Assembly (NCBI GenBank): GCA_025738555.1
Contig: JAOVFP010000003.1
Coordinates: 4,464,001-4,528,000, forward strand
Direction of reading: 5' to 3'
Source: Cyathus striatus
Lineage: Eukaryota > Basidiomycota > Agaricomycetes > Agaricales > Nidulariaceae
DNA: 64,000 nucleotides
Of this stretch, positions 12,336 to 25,634 are shown one piece after another (position 1 is the stretch's first letter; the number at the start of each line of letters is the position of its first letter). Made by a program: the position numbers and the translations under genes. The notes below the pieces were generated by a model. It was not told where the DNA came from and searched no databases. It was given only the letters and a program-made list of their open reading frames with translations.

Positions 12336-12700
12336 GGCTGCCCTCACCTACATTTCTAAGTAATATGACACCACTGCCCCTTCCCTCCTCGCTGTCAATC
12401 TCTCTGGCAGTACCTCGTATGTAAAATATATGTCGTTATGTATATAAGTAGATAAGCAGCACAATGCAATATTTTTGTCTTATTTTCTGTCCCCTCAGCT
12501 GTGTTCTTGCACGCTCAACAAATTAAATGAATTATAGATCAATGCATGTTTTTATCTACAGATTTGAAATAAGGGTTCAAAGCAATGTAAATTAAAATGA
12601 ATATAAGTAGTATGTAGCTCAATCGAAATTAAAATGAGTTTTAGCTGAGAGAAATAGCTGATACCGAATTAAAATGATTTAAATAAATGACTCTAACTGA
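12336..12700. other. Intergenic, AT-rich
   Basis: Contains loose repeats of AATTAAAATGA near 12590-12675. No gene seen. Confidence 0.4.
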
Positions 12701-15383
12701 AGATTAAGACTGAATGAACTGATATTATATCAACGGAAGCCTTTGGAGCTGGTACATTTACCTGCTCAGTGCTTCCTTCTGCTATAGACAGAAATAAGCT
12801 GTCATAACATATATTGAATAGTGATGAATATACGTACCGCTTTCTTGGCTTCTCTGGAGCAGTGTCTATTTCCAAAACTCATTTTGTTGCAGCAGGTCCA
12901 GGGAGTGTGCCAAACTGCTGGAAGACCCATGTTATGTCTTCTACTGCTTCCCAAAGGCTTTCCAAAGTTTCCATCAGGCCATCTGACAACATTTGAATTG
13001 TGCTGACCCATCATGACAGAGACACCACAACGCTGCATAATCCCAATGCACCGCCGCGGAACAATGTTCCCCATTGACAATTCTCTGATGGAGTCGACTG
13101 AGTTCGGCTAGCTTTACGCCATTCAGGCTGCATTTCGGTCCACCATGTAATCCATGCGCTGCCAAATTTGGATGCAGTTATTTCCGGTACTGCAGCTGTA
13201 CTCCGACGACGACGAATCCACCATGCCAATTCTTTAGGATGTTTTGTCATAGGAAAAGGCTGTTATAATATATAAGTATACTGGTTGTAGCTTTTGATGA
13301 AGGGTGGTTACTTACTGATTCCTCAGGCATTTTCTGCTTGAAAGTTTGCCATTCTTTGATAAGCACCTTCCAGCGCAGGTCAGATGAAACATTAGTCAAA
13401 TACTTGACATATTGTTGGGCGTATTTTGGCAATAAATTGATGCTATCTTCGCCAGGAGAACTCACATTGTCTGAAGACTTTCTACTTTTAGGAAAGTCAG
13501 CGATAACAGATTCTGATGATATGCGTAAGCCATGCTTACTGTGTAGAATGCTCCTCGTGGTAAATCGAACTCATAGCTATGCTAGCTGTGTCCGCTGACC
13601 CATTGGCTGTTGTTCTTTCCTGTTGCGAGCTTTTGTTATGATTGGATGTGTCTCCAGTATCGACAGGTGGTTGGGAAGATTCCCTAGAAAAGAATTAATG
13701 AATAATAATTGATAGAATGCACGTAATAGTACCCACTGAATACCACTACTTTGACATTCTACTGAAGCTTCAGAAGTTAACCTACATATAATTTATAAGT
13801 ATGTGATTGGTCTAACATGTACATACATACTTCTCAATGCTCTGTTCGTCATTTGCTATGGTCATATCGTTAGGACTGAGGAAATGAATGGTCAGCCAGT
13901 TGTTTGCACAACGATAAAGGGGGTAAGCTCTTACCGAGGTAACTCATCATCTATGGTAACCAGATGGGAAGATCTACGAGGTGTCACATTGACACTTCCT
14001 TTTGGTTTCCTGGGACCATGCTTTATGACCTTCTTGGCGATACTAGGTGGATGACCTTCTTTTTCCCAGTTAGCTTTCATCTCCGTCATTACACTATTGA
14101 TCTCTCTCATGCGATCAAGATGGTCAGCCTCATTTCTACTCATACGGCTCCCATCAGAAGCAATGACATACTCGACTGGTGGTAGAGTAGGACCAGCCTC
14201 GATATTCTCATCCTCCGTTTCAGGAATATGCTCTTGTGCTCCTTCTTTCTCTTTTCCTTTACCTTTACCATTGGATTGTCCATCTGAACATATAATGTTT
14301 GCATCAAGGCTGTGTGAATTGCACTCATCTATGGCTTTAGAGACTTAGTTGGTATGTCTTACTTAAAGAAAAGCACACTTACAGAAGCAGTGTTTTAGGA
14401 AGTCGTCAAATTTATCTGAAATTTGTTCTCCAAAATTTGCCCCTCCCATCCATGTCTCCCAGCTATTTCCTTCCTCGTCACTGCCATAGTGGTAGCTACA
14501 GGATTTTAGTGAGTAAATATGGATCTTTTACTATTACCCAAGGTCAACTTACATCGCTGCATCCATCGCTCCACCATGTGATGGATGTGGCCCACCTGCA
14601 AGTATGGTGAAGTTCCAGCCAGTGCGTTTTGAAAGTTCTGGAATTGAATCAGCTAGGGCTGCTTTGAGCTTCTTTATCGCCCTAAACAAAAAAGTGAGTC
14701 TTACTTATGTTACATCATATATAGATGTGTTTTACTTACGTTTCATATGCTATATTTCTTGCCGCAATACTTTCATCCTTTGGAATCACCCCACTCCTCT
14801 TTTGACGCAACTTCTGTAGGTGCATCTGTACCTCATCCTTTACACCCTGGGTTTCCAGCTCATAATGCCTCTTGATCGAGTTATTTTCAAACTCATAGCG
14901 TGACATTGGCTTAGAATCCTTCTGACTCGAATGTTGGTATTCATCCCACTCATCATCGATGAGTGCATCCATATATTCCTCATACAGCGTGTAGTAAACT
15001 TGCCATTCCTGCATCACGGTCTCCCCTTTTACCTGAGGCCTCTGCTTGATATTGAGAAGACCTCTGGAAGACAGAGAGTTGTGGATGTAATTGCGGAACC
15101 AACAGCTAAGCCTCTGTGCACAATGTAAGCCATTTATTCACAATGAAAATTAATGAATACTTACACCATGCATTTCCTTCCATTTCTTAATATCTGCCTT
15201 TTCACTGTACACATTCCACTTGTCCATATCTTCTTTGGTGGCTGTTGGTCGACCCCATGTATCGTCCCAATCTGAATACAAGTTCCTTAGCCACAGTGTC
15301 GACTTCCCTTCATCCCTGGCAAGGTTATAACCTGGTATTTTTGCTACCAGCCAGTTCCACTGCTTCAAATCTGCCCAAGTCAT
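12701..15383 (-). pseudogene. Decayed multi-exon cargo-like gene inside the KDZ element
   Basis: Reading from 15383 down, exons separated by typical short introns encode recognisable blocks: a tryptophan-rich N-terminus with TWGRPTATKEDMDKWN, an exon with MQEWQVYYTLYEEYMDAL, then RTGWNFTILAGGPHPSHGGA and SYHYGSDEEGNSWETWMGG, a linker, and a C-terminal block PKELAWWIRRRR followed by WITWWTEMQPEWR. This order recalls a lineage-expanded family of uncharacterised proteins in mushroom genomes (memory only; function unknown). The last exon block carries TGA stops at 13011-13013 and 12879-12881, so the copy is probably dead. Its location inside the KDZ element suggests cargo or a captured host gene. 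Exact exon limits in 13500-14000 are uncertain. Confidence 0.55.
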
Positions 15384-16157
15384 GGATTAGCGTGGTAGTT
15401 GAGGAGTGTGAGGCACATGGTCAGGAGAACAGGAGTGGTGATGACATGGTTGAGTAGTGAATGTGTCTGGGGTTGGGGTACGAAAGGATGCTCAGTTGTG
15501 GACCAACAAGTATATGTGGCATACGTGGCAAGCAATGCAATCTGGGGGACTGTTGTGGACACTAATGCTTGGACAGGGTACTGTGGTGCTCGGTTCTGAA
15601 ATGTAACCGAAGTAGAGTATTTACAACTTTGTAATAGTTTATAAAATCCACATTATTGAAAGATAATGATAAACACACCACTGTTGTAAGTGTAACTACC
15701 CACATGTTGGCAGTGGTTGTAGTCTCGAATGTATTTAGATGATACTAATAATTGTAAATCCTATTTATAGAGAGTTAGAAGCAAATTAGCAAATAAAAGT
15801 ATAGAATGAATCTGCACAATGTACAAGTTTTATCCACATATACAATGAATGAGTACATCGTCATCGTAAACTCAACTTTTGATACATCATTATGTACCCC
15901 GCCATTCTCAACGATCCACCTACACCAGCATGCACTTCTGTTGAAGTTTGTTATCACCCTTTTGGCTTGCTTCCTCACGTTGTCCACTATCCATTCCAAA
16001 GGGGAAATATATGTGAAGTGCACGTATAAACTCAGATAAGTAAGTAAAGCAGTACCATTGTTTTACATTACAGATTCTTGAAATACCTATGTATCGTTTG
16101 TATCATTGTTATTGAGCCATTGTCAGTACTATTTCCATTTTCTAGAAAGAACCAATT
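15384..16157. other. No gene recognised
   Basis: Short overlapping frames on both strands without motifs. It could hold the 5' region of the minus-strand gene ending at 12701. Confidence 0.35.
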
Positions 16158-18553
16158 CATACTATGTAATAGAAGCCATTCATCAACATTATGTTCTTAA
16201 ATAGAGTCAAAAGTTCATTCCAAAGTCAAATTCTATTAAGTATATAATATTACATGATTTCTTATATAAAGAGTACAATGCTACCTTGTTTTTAACATAG
16301 CTGCAATAGACATCGATAATAAAAACATATCCTTAAACAAGGAGAGGATCAGAAAATCAATGATTGATAGGGCTGCCAACTGCACCCATACAAAATGGTT
16401 ACAGCTGTTATGGTGCGGTGTCCAATGCCATACCATACAGGCTGGTTGAGTTGTAAATATGGTATGGCTTTCAGCTGTCAATAGCCACACCATACAACTG
16501 TGTATGGCCATAAGTATGGATTTGTCTAATCACTCAAATAACGCCTATCATTGTAGCAACATATCACTATGTTCATTGCCTAACCAGCCTCATCAGTGAT
16601 GATCAACAAACCGTGAACATGCACTTACATACTACCTTGTACCACGCTAGTGAGTAATTCTCAACCCTTTCCTATTATATAGATTGGTTGGAATATAATG
16701 TATAAACTTACTTTATAAATACAGGTTTCCTCTACACTATTATTGCTATTACTTGAAGCTTGACTGCTGTCTCAATAAGATAACACTATCAAATCTAGTC
16801 ATGCATGCATCAACATATTATTTGTGTTTGCTCTCCCTCTCACTTGTTCCCTCCCACTGATTCCCTCCAATACCAACACTTACCCATAACCTCAACTAAT
16901 GAACAGGCCTCAAGATCGTCGGGATAGTGCAATACCAAGAGCCACTGAATACCATAATTGGCTTTACCAATGGTTGCATTGTCACCTCAAGTCTTCCTCC
17001 CCAAGTTTTATACTTTAAAATTTCTTTCAATTCATCACCATGGCTTATATTTTACACATAACCGTTTTTTGCAATATCCTATGACCCAAAACACTATTAA
17101 TCTCCATCGTTTCGACCATTCCTCATTAAGTAACCTCTTTATTTTAATTTTATTTAAACCTCTGTATCTACTTCCACCAAATTCAGTGAATTTTTCCCTT
17201 CTCACAGTCGAGTTTTGAGCTTCAGTTTTCTTCTTCAAGTTGTTGTCAGTGCTCTCATCTTCCGTTTTACCGATCCGATCTCGAAAATCCATCAAGTCTT
17301 CGCATTTGAACTTCATTATGAAGTTCCCATTCCTTGTTACATTCTCGATGCTAAATTGTCATTACTAATTACACTCTCAAGCACCTTAGGTCTCCTTTGT
17401 CAAACGGATGTTCGACAACTCACATACTTATTCTTTGTTTAGGCCTTAATGAGCCTGTTTCCCTTACAGTGCTTGTCAAATTTGCATAAAGACTACTACA
17501 CTTACAGGCTTTACATAGTGTCGTATATTTGTAATAATCATTAACATAATCTGTATTCTTGATACACATTATGAAATACTACTTGTTTCAAGCACTTTAC
17601 TATGTTTTTTCATATTTTTCTTTGTCCTATTGAAGTATTACTCCCGTTTTATTCATTCAAGTTAAAAATAACATTAATTAAGTATAGATCAAAGCCATAA
17701 ACCATCTATGGCCATATTTGTACCCCTCACGTACCATAGAAGGCTCAAAAAACTTTGTATGGTACGGTTACAGCTGCCAACCATACTGTAAATGGCTTAC
17801 TTTATATGGCCGTAAACTATTATGGTATGGTTGGCAGCCCTAATGATTGATTGCAAGATGATTGGGGGGTGTTTGTACAGGAATATTATTAGAGCTACTA
17901 ATTCACCAGCCTACATGTTTGGACATCGGAAATGGAACTGACTCAGAACCCTGGTAAGACCCAGGTATGTGCATACCACATGTCTAAATACATGATACCC
18001 TGTTCCTTGGTTCATTTTACGGGGATCAGCGAAGGGGACAACATACATTATGGCAAAAAAGTCGAACCACTGACCATAGGATCTTGATAAAAAGTGTTAA
18101 TACTATGTAATAGAAGCCATTCGTCGACATTATGTTCTTAAATGGAGTCAAAAGTTCATTCCAAAGTCAAATTCTATTAAGTATATAATATTACATGATT
18201 TCTTATCCAAAGAGTACAATGCTACCTTGTTTTTAACATAGCTGCAATAGACATTGATAATAGAAAACATATCCTTAAACAAGAAGATCAGCAAATCAAT
18301 GATTGATTGCAAGATGATTGGAGGGTGTTTGCAGAGAAATATCATTGGAACTACTAATTCACCAGCCTATGTGTTCTGACATCGGAAATGGAATCGACTC
18401 AGAACCCCAGTAAGACCCAGGTATGAGCACATGACAGGTCTAAGTGTGTGGTACCCTGTTCCTTGGTTCATTGTACAGGGATCGGCGAAGGGGACTACAT
18501 ACATTATGGAAAAAAAATCGAACCACTGACTATAGGATCTCAATACGAAGTGT
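16158..18553. repeat. Tandem duplication A-B-A'-B' split by an insertion
   Basis: A (16158-16368) matches A' (18094-18297), and B (17842-18093) matches B' (18298-18553), all in direct orientation at high identity. So a unit of about 460 bp was duplicated in tandem, and the first copy was then split by the 16369-17841 element. No function is evident; a 71-aa frame in B' is not supported by B. Confidence 0.8.
16369..17841. mobile_element. 1.47-kb TIR element with 10-bp target duplication
   Basis: Perfect 12-bp terminal inverted repeats AGGGCTGCCAAC / GTTGGCAGCCCT. Flanked by AATGATTGAT at 16359-16368 and 17842-17851, a 10-bp duplication; the uninterrupted copy A'B' at 18297 shows the empty site with a single AATGATTGAT. 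The subterminal regions carry GGTATGGT/ACCATACC motifs also seen at 3221-3338 and 11047-11135. A lysine/arginine-rich minus-strand ORF (17035-17316, 93 aa) is present but unrecognised. Confidence 0.85.
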
Positions 18554-19785
18554 TAGACTGGATCATGAAGCGAAGGGGGGAAGAATTATGCATGTACTTA
18601 CCAGGTGATGGAAAGTCAATATCCACAATTCTTTGCGCCATTGTGTTTGATACGAAGCATTGAATATGGAGAGCTATATCATCTCTGAATGATACAAAAA
18701 CATTAGTACTGATATCAAAAAAAAGAATACACCAGCATAGAATGGTAGCTATTACAGGGAACATACTTACAGTGAATATTATCACGACATTCAGCAGTCT
18801 GATATCACCTCCTCCACATCCATTTTCGCATCTTCCTACCCATAATGTGGCTAGGACAAAGAACCACAATAGCTTTCATTCGAGAACGTGTGGGCATTCC
18901 AATTGGTGAGAAGGCTTGATATCGATCTTATGTAGGTCACTATATGTGCTAGAGCTTGATGTTGGTCTTTGTTCACAGCTGCTCATAGTCGCAGTCGATT
19001 CAGTGGTGGAAACAATACCCTCTGCTGTGTTCGTTTTGCACATAGGATTCGGAGTTTTCTGGTGCAATAATGTGAGTACACGTAGCAAGGAATTATGGAA
19101 GAGTTTTATACTTATCTTCCTGATATGTTCGAAGAGAGTGAAAGGAATGTGTGGGTGTCCAAGTTGCTGAGTCAATTAATGGATAGAGTGATGATCAGTA
19201 TAACATACCTTTGTAGGGGCCCTGAAGAATGGTCACGACGATACATAGAAAAGGGGGAAAGGACACAAGGAAAAGAGGAGGATAGTAGCAGCAGTGAGAA
19301 AGGAAGGGAAACGAGAAAGAGAATGGAGGGAGTAGGATTGGCAAAACGAATGGAAGCATGTAGCTTTCATTTGGTACATGTTGACAGCATGAGGATTATT
19401 GATTGCTATTTATGGTAGAGTTAATTCTAGGGGGCAGGGGCATTCATGCGATGTAAGCATGGTACATGTTGACACTGTGTGGGAGCTCAATCGCTATGAA
19501 TAGTAAAACCAACTGAAATGGGGAGGTTCCTGGCAATCACGTGATGTAGGTTAACCTGTACATGTTAAAAGTGTGTGATATGAATCGCCGTGATGCTAAT
19601 ATTTCTGTAGCAGTAGTGCAGTATGTTCTTGCAGCATGTCAAACACACATGGAGTCAAGTCATGGACATAAGTTATTCATATGAGCACCTCACTTGGATA
19701 AACATGAGGCCAATGTACTTATTAATACTGCTTCATACTAGCTAATCCAAGCTTTCTGTCACTTCCCTGCTTCCTACTGCATGAA
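18554..19785. other. Region upstream of KDZ transposase, no gene recognised
   Basis: Several 60-110 aa frames on both strands overlap each other without motifs or splice support. It probably contains the transposase promoter. Confidence 0.35.
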
Positions 19786-22700
19786 ATGCCTTCAAAGCGT
19801 AATGTGTCCCCTACAGCTGAAGCTCCAGTTGCTGCCCAGAAGTGTTCACGATGCTCATCAATTGTTAAAAGCACTGTTCAGTTCTGTCATGTGTCACGAT
19901 CTCAAGCACCTGTGGCTAGTGGAAGTGGTGGAATGAGATCAGGCCAGTCAATGACTTGGGATCATTCATCATGAATTACATCACATAAAATTATGGGCAA
20001 TGAAGGCAAGACCATAATACAAAGGGAATCTCAGAGGCAGCACAGTGAAAATTCACATGTACCAACAAATATGGTTACAAATGATACAGAGAATGTTACA
20101 AATGATACAGAGAAAGTTATAAATGATACAGAGAATGTTATAAATCATATACAGAAGGAGCCTCAAGTATATGAATCATGCAATAATGAGGAATTGATCT
20201 CAGATGTAAATGTTAGTAATCAAAAAGTTAGATCCCATGAAAGAGATCAAAAATCTTCAGTAAGTGCATTGAATATTATATTACACACAATCTGAAAATT
20301 ACACAGGCAAAACTAAGGGATTGGGTTCAATACCAAAATGAATTTCTAGATGAGCTTCTCCATCATGATGGCAAAGGAGACTATACTGATCAAGATAAAT
20401 GCTATTCATGTAAGAAAGAAAAGGCTGTTTATAAATGTAAAAATTGTTTGAATGGTGGTTTACTACATTGCAAGAGCTGCATAGTTCAGGAACATGCTCA
20501 TTTACCCCTTCATCAAATAGAAGTAGGTTAACACCTATAATATTTAGTCTTTTACAATTTGCTTATTATACTCATTATCTAGAAATGGAATGATTCATAT
20601 TTTGAAAAGGACTGTCTGAAAAACTTGGGACTTGTTATTCAGCTTGGACATGGAGGTGCTGCTTGTTTAAGTGCAGCTAAAGTCATTGTTAACTTAGTGG
20701 TGGTTGATATTACTGGAATTCACACAGTTTCAGTTGCTTCCTGTGACTGCAGAAAACAAACAATTCCTCTCTATGTTCAATTATTGCGTACACAGTGGTT
20801 TCCTGCTAGTTTTATTTGTCCTCAAACAGTTTTTACATTTGAATGTCTTGAAACTTTTCATGAGCTCACATTGCAAGGAAAAACAACATTATATGACTGG
20901 TATCATACCTTATGCCAGAAAACAGACAAATGCAAACTGGAGAATGAAATAGTGAGTATTTAAATAAGATAACAAGATAAGACACATGTATTAACATATC
21001 ACAAAATACAGAATCGGTACAATGAATTTAGACATGTTGTAAGAATGTGGCGAGTTCTCTTTATGTGTAAACGTGGTGGTAGAGGTCAGTTCACTGAAGG
21101 AATTATGGGAACAAAAAATGGAGACTTGACAGTTGAATGCCCTGCATGTCCACATCCTAATAAAAACCTTCCTGATAATTGGGAAAACACAGATTTGTCA
21201 TTGAAGTATGTCTAATTTTATTACAAATGCATCTTAGTTGCTGATGTGACATCAATTATAGATTCCTTTATATAATGTATCTTGCTATTGATGCAAATTT
21301 TAAGTTGAGCTGTAAAGATCATGGCATTCATGATGTAGAGCTTATGCCAGGATGGGGGCCTTATGTTGAAGAACAGAGCTATCAATCACATCTTGTAACT
21401 CACAAGGAAAATCCAGAGGTTTGTTGTACTTATGATCACTTTTCTGATTGCAATACTTATTCACATATACAAGATTAACACATGTGATTCTGAACATGAT
21501 GCAATTCTTCAGGCTGGAATACATTCAGCTCCAGGTCACTCAGTCACTGGAGTAGCACTTGTAATTTGTTCAAGGCATAGCTTAATTTGCCAAAATGGAG
21601 CAGGTGATTTGCAAAAAGGTGAACGGTAAGTAAGCTTTGTCACTCATAAGACTATCACTATATCATTTAACAGATACTGTAATATTGACTATATTTTACT
21701 TTCAACACTTGCAAGTGTTGTTCTTCCATGGATTATGATTACTTATGACATTGGATGTCAGTGGTCTAAAAATCTGAGAAAAAGAATAGAAGAGTATCCT
21801 GAGTCTATGAAAATTTCTCCAGATATAAAGATTGACATTGGAGTTCCATCTTGACATATAAATGGACATGGAAGTACATGCCATAGTAATTTTGCTTTAG
21901 CATATTTTCCAGGAGCTGGCTGTACATGTGGTGAAGAAGTTGAAACAACATGGTCTAGTAGTAATCATCTTTGCCCTAGCACATGTGAGATGGGTTCAGC
22001 TTCCTGCCATGAAGTACTAAATGATCATTGGATTGACTGGAATGCTCAAAAGATTTTTGGCTTTTGTTAGTATTCTTGATTTTATTTTTATTATCTTACT
22101 GATTAAAACATTATAGACCACTTTTTTCTTAGGCAGTTCAATGAGGCTATATCAATGAGTCAAAAGCACAATGAAATTTTTGAGAAATTTAATGCAACAT
22201 TCTCAACAGTCATGACAGACAAATGGGAATGTCAAATAAAAGCATGGAATGAAAATCATACTGGACCAAATCCATATCATGAGATAGAGTGTAGTAAGTT
22301 TAATCAATATAATTAATTAATGAGCAATATTTAATAGTATTTAATCTGATAGCTAACAGACTGCAAGATGTAAGACTTGCACTAACTAATGAAGAAGCAG
22401 CAGAAACTGAAAAGGGAATTCCTCCAAAACACAAAATAACCATGACAAAGTTTATTCTCCTTGCATTTGAGCTTGAAGAGCAACAGTAAGTTGAAAATAT
22501 AATGTAACACATGTTGCTGACTTATATATTTAGACAAAGACTTAAACTTGAAGTTTCTAAAATGAAAAAGAGTCAAACATCTAAGAAACAAGCTGATCTT
22601 CTGGATAAACATATTTCTCTAGCTACATGAATTCAAAAATGGCAAGAAGTTCAACTGATCTATATGCCAGAAGTGGCAACTGAGTATGAAAATACTGTTA

Positions 22701-23446
22701 CAGCTGAATTGCTCCCAATAAATCTTCCCTCCAGAATTCCTGTGAATTTGCAGAAATTATCTGAAATACAAAAGGTAGCAAATTCAGAACTAAAGTTGCA
22801 TAAGGCACAAGCTGAAGATGCATTGTCAGAGATATGGCATCTACGTCGTGTAATCTCAACATTATGGATATTCAAGCAGTTAAATACATCTGGTACAGGA
22901 AATGAATGAAATACTCGAATGAGATTACAGTATAAAGGATTTCAAAATAAGATTGAAATATGTGCAAGTCAGTATAGAATGGCACATATTGCTTTACAGA
23001 AACTTGATCCAAATGGAGAATGGCAGACAAATCTATGTGAACTTAAGAAAGAGGATATCAGAGGACCTGGGAAAGATCCAGATGATCCAACAAGTAATAA
23101 ACGATTTGAAATGTCATGGATATGGCTAGTACCATGTGGATCTACAAATACTGAGAACAGTGAAAATGAATTGAATGAAAGTCTCAGAATCGAATGGGCA
23201 AAATGTCATGCCAGAAGAGATAGATGGGTGGAGGAAGTGCTCATTCTTAAAGAAGAGATGAGAAGAGTTACTCAATACTTGGAATGGAAGGCTGAGTGGT
23301 GGACTGGGTTAACTAACATAAGAGAGTATGACAGTACTATCAGGGAAGATATTAAACAAGGAGTAAGAGCATATGCTCTGAAACAGGCATCAATATGTCA
23401 GAGACTAGCACAGCATTGTGCAGACTGGTGGAGGTCATGTCACTGA
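19786..23446 (+). pseudogene. CxC2-type KDZ transposase gene, interrupted by TGA codons
   Basis: Ten exons joined by nine short introns (for example 20260-20306, 20523-20582, 21206-21261, 22066-22116) give one frame of 1046 codons to the stop at 23446. The N-terminal region is low-complexity. A zinc-binding CxC2 block follows: CYSCKKEKAVYKCKNC, then LLHCKSC, then HLPLHQIEKWN, then LGLVIQLGHGG. The RNase-H-fold core shows LAIDANFKL (first Asp), TYDIGCQWSKN (second Asp) and STCEMGSASCHEVLNDHW (Glu), so catalytic residues are kept. TGA codons interrupt at 19972-19974, 21852-21854, 22628-22630 and 22907-22909. The intact family cuts and pastes large KDZ elements. If the first TGA is real, translation could start at 19993. 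Either the copy is dead or the stops need checking. Confidence 0.85.
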
Positions 23447-23449
23447 CCC

Positions 23450-23720
23450 ACAGTCTCAGTAGAATCCAGTGAGATTCTCATGAGATTCTCTGATACTCCA
23501 GTGAGAATCCAGGTTAATTTTAGTGGTATTTCAGAGAGTGTAGAGAGATATTAGTGAGACATTGGTGAGACTACATCGAGAAAATGAACAATTTTCATCT
23601 CACTAAAATCTCAGTAAATTCTCATTGGGTGAGAGTCTCATAGAGTCCAGTGATACTATAGTGAGATGAATCTTAGAGAGTCCAATGAGAATCTACTGAG
23701 AGTAAGTCACTGGACTCTCA
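23450..23720. repeat. Degenerate 11-bp satellite (CCAGTGAGANT)
   Basis: Many imperfect repeats of CAGTGAGATTCTC-like words in both orientations directly after the transposase stop codon. Same motif family as 31085-31590. Confidence 0.7.
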
Positions 23721-24094
23721 GTACAGTCTCTGACATTTACCTCTTTTGTCACAAATTCCCACACAACATATGATAAGATCTCTCCGCATCGAAGCGGTCA
23801 CGTGACCGTGTGAATGGTCCGTGCGCAACGATCACGTGTCAGGGTCTGTGCGCTTTTCATATGTCATTTCGGTTATTACCGTAACGGTCATGTGTCATGG
23901 TCCGTGCGCAAATGGTCTGTGTGTGGTATTCGAGTTTGGTGGAATTATTCGGACTTGTTACTTGCTCTTCCCCTCTCTTCCTCCCCTTTCTTCCCCCCCT
24001 TCACCCTTTCCCGCTTTTTTCCCTGGCCCTGCTGTTTGCTTTTTAGTCCCATTCGTTCCGTCGTCCCGCAGCGTCGTACACTACAAGCATGATG
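23721..24094. other. CpG-rich leader with E-box-like motifs
   Basis: CACGTG occurs near 23799 and 23832, within a repeated TCACGTG...GGTCCGTGCGCA pattern. Pyrimidine runs follow (23960-24030). It may be promoter DNA for the gene at 25635, though 1.5 kb away. No coding evidence. Confidence 0.4.
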
Positions 24095-24123
24095 GAGGGT
24101 TGAGGGTTGAGGGTTGAGGGTTG
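24095..24123. repeat. Interstitial telomere-like (TTGAGGG)4
   Basis: Four perfect tandem copies of GGGTTGA. This is a one-base variant of the fungal telomere unit TTAGGG with an added G; it may be chance or a healed break. Confidence 0.6.
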
Positions 24124-24339
24124 CGTGATAGGGCGACAACATATGTTTTTTTTTATGTTTCATTTGCTCTCTCGCGTTGTTTTTTTTTAGCAGATGTATA
24201 TATTTGACAGGATACCATGTGCTGGTACGTGTGAGGGCGATTCTGTCATACAACGGCAGGCGTGTATCTTCGCCGGCACAGCATATGCCGGTATATGCGT
24301 GTGCGATTCTGTCGTGTAGCGCAAATGCTGCACGTTTCG

Positions 24340-25260
24340 TGTGTCGATGGCCGTGGTTGGTGTTCTCGTTGCGCCGCCCACCCTCGCCGTATTCTCGTTA
24401 CGCTGCGCACCGTCCTCCCCCTCTTTGGCGCGTTCCCCCTTGCCGTGTTCTCTTTACGTCGTGCACCAACCCCCCTCATCTGCGCGTAACCCCCTCGCTG
24501 TGTTCTCGTTATGCCGTTACCATCCCCCTTGTCTGCGTGTACCCACCCTAGCTGTGGTCTCGTTACGCTGTGCAAGGTTCTCCCTCGTTGGCACGTACCC
24601 CTCTTCGCCATGTTCTCCTTACGTCATGCACAACCCCCCTCATCTGCGCATAACCCCCTCGCTATGTTCTCGTTACGCCGTCACCATCCCCCCTCGCCTG
24701 CACGTACCCACCTCGCCGTGTTCTCGTTACGTCGTTCACCACCCCCCTCATCTGCGCGTAACCACCATCGCTGTGGTCTCGTTACACTGTGCGCGGTTCT
24801 CCCCCCTCGTTGGCACGTACCCCTCTTCACCGTATTCTCCTTACGTTGTGCACCATCCCCCTTCATCTGCGCGTAACCCCCTCGTTATGCTCTCGTTACG
24901 CCATCACCATCCCCCCTCGCCTGCACGTACCCACCTCGCCGTGTTCTCGTTACGTCGTGCACCACTCCCCTTATCTGTGCGTACCCACCCTCGCTGTGGT
25001 CTCGTTACTCTGTGCACGGTTCTCCCCCCTCGTTGGCACGTACCCCTCTTTGCCGTGTTCTCGTTACGCCGTCACCATCCCTCCTCGCCTGCACGTACCC
25101 ACCCTCGCCGTATTCTCGTTACGCTGCGCACTGTTCTCCCCTCATCCGTGCTTACCCCCCCATCGCTGTGTTCTCGTTATACCATGTACCATACTCCCCC
25201 TTTGTTGGCATGTACCCCCCTCACTGTTCTCGTTGCACTGTATATACCCCCCTTATTGTA
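24340..25260. repeat. CpG-rich 55-bp minisatellite, about 16 copies
   Basis: Units centred on TGTTCTCGTTACGCCGT recur every 54-56 bp, with CCCCCTC and TGCGCGTAACC or TGGCACGTACCC between. The variable unit length leaves several frames open (up to 335 aa), but the translations shift between frames at each unit, so I do not call a protein. The array is strikingly GC- and CpG-rich inside a CpG-poor transposon. Confidence 0.85.
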
Positions 25261-25634
25261 TGTCCTCCCCCCCTGTCTGTGTTTACTCCCCCTTGCTGTA
25301 TTCTTGTTGTGCTGTGCGACGTGCACTTCAGTGCATGAGATATATTAGTCCCACTTACACTTTTGTGTGTGGGTAAATTTTTTGTCTTCTCTGCTTTGGC
25401 GGAGATCTTTCTTTAGGTCCTGTTGTATTTTTGTCCTGACAGTTGTCAGTTGACGAGAACAGCAGGACCTATATGGAAAGTTGAATGATCTTTTGCCACA
25501 TGCTATTTATAAATTGAATCTTGTGATGTCTCGCTGTATCTATTATATAGAAGCACCTGCATTATCAAGTTCCTTCCCTCCCCCCCCCATCAGAGTGCAT
25601 CATTTAACCTCTGCTTTTTTGTACTTCAACTTCT

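Noticed and set aside
17035..17316. Basic 93-aa ORF as transposase of the 1.47-kb element
   Set aside because: No catalytic motif visible and too short; left as unassigned.
24341..25348. 335-aa ORF with Pro/Arg-rich repeats
   Set aside because: It lies in a 55-bp minisatellite whose unit is not a multiple of three; overlapping frames are equally open and no intron or start context supports it.
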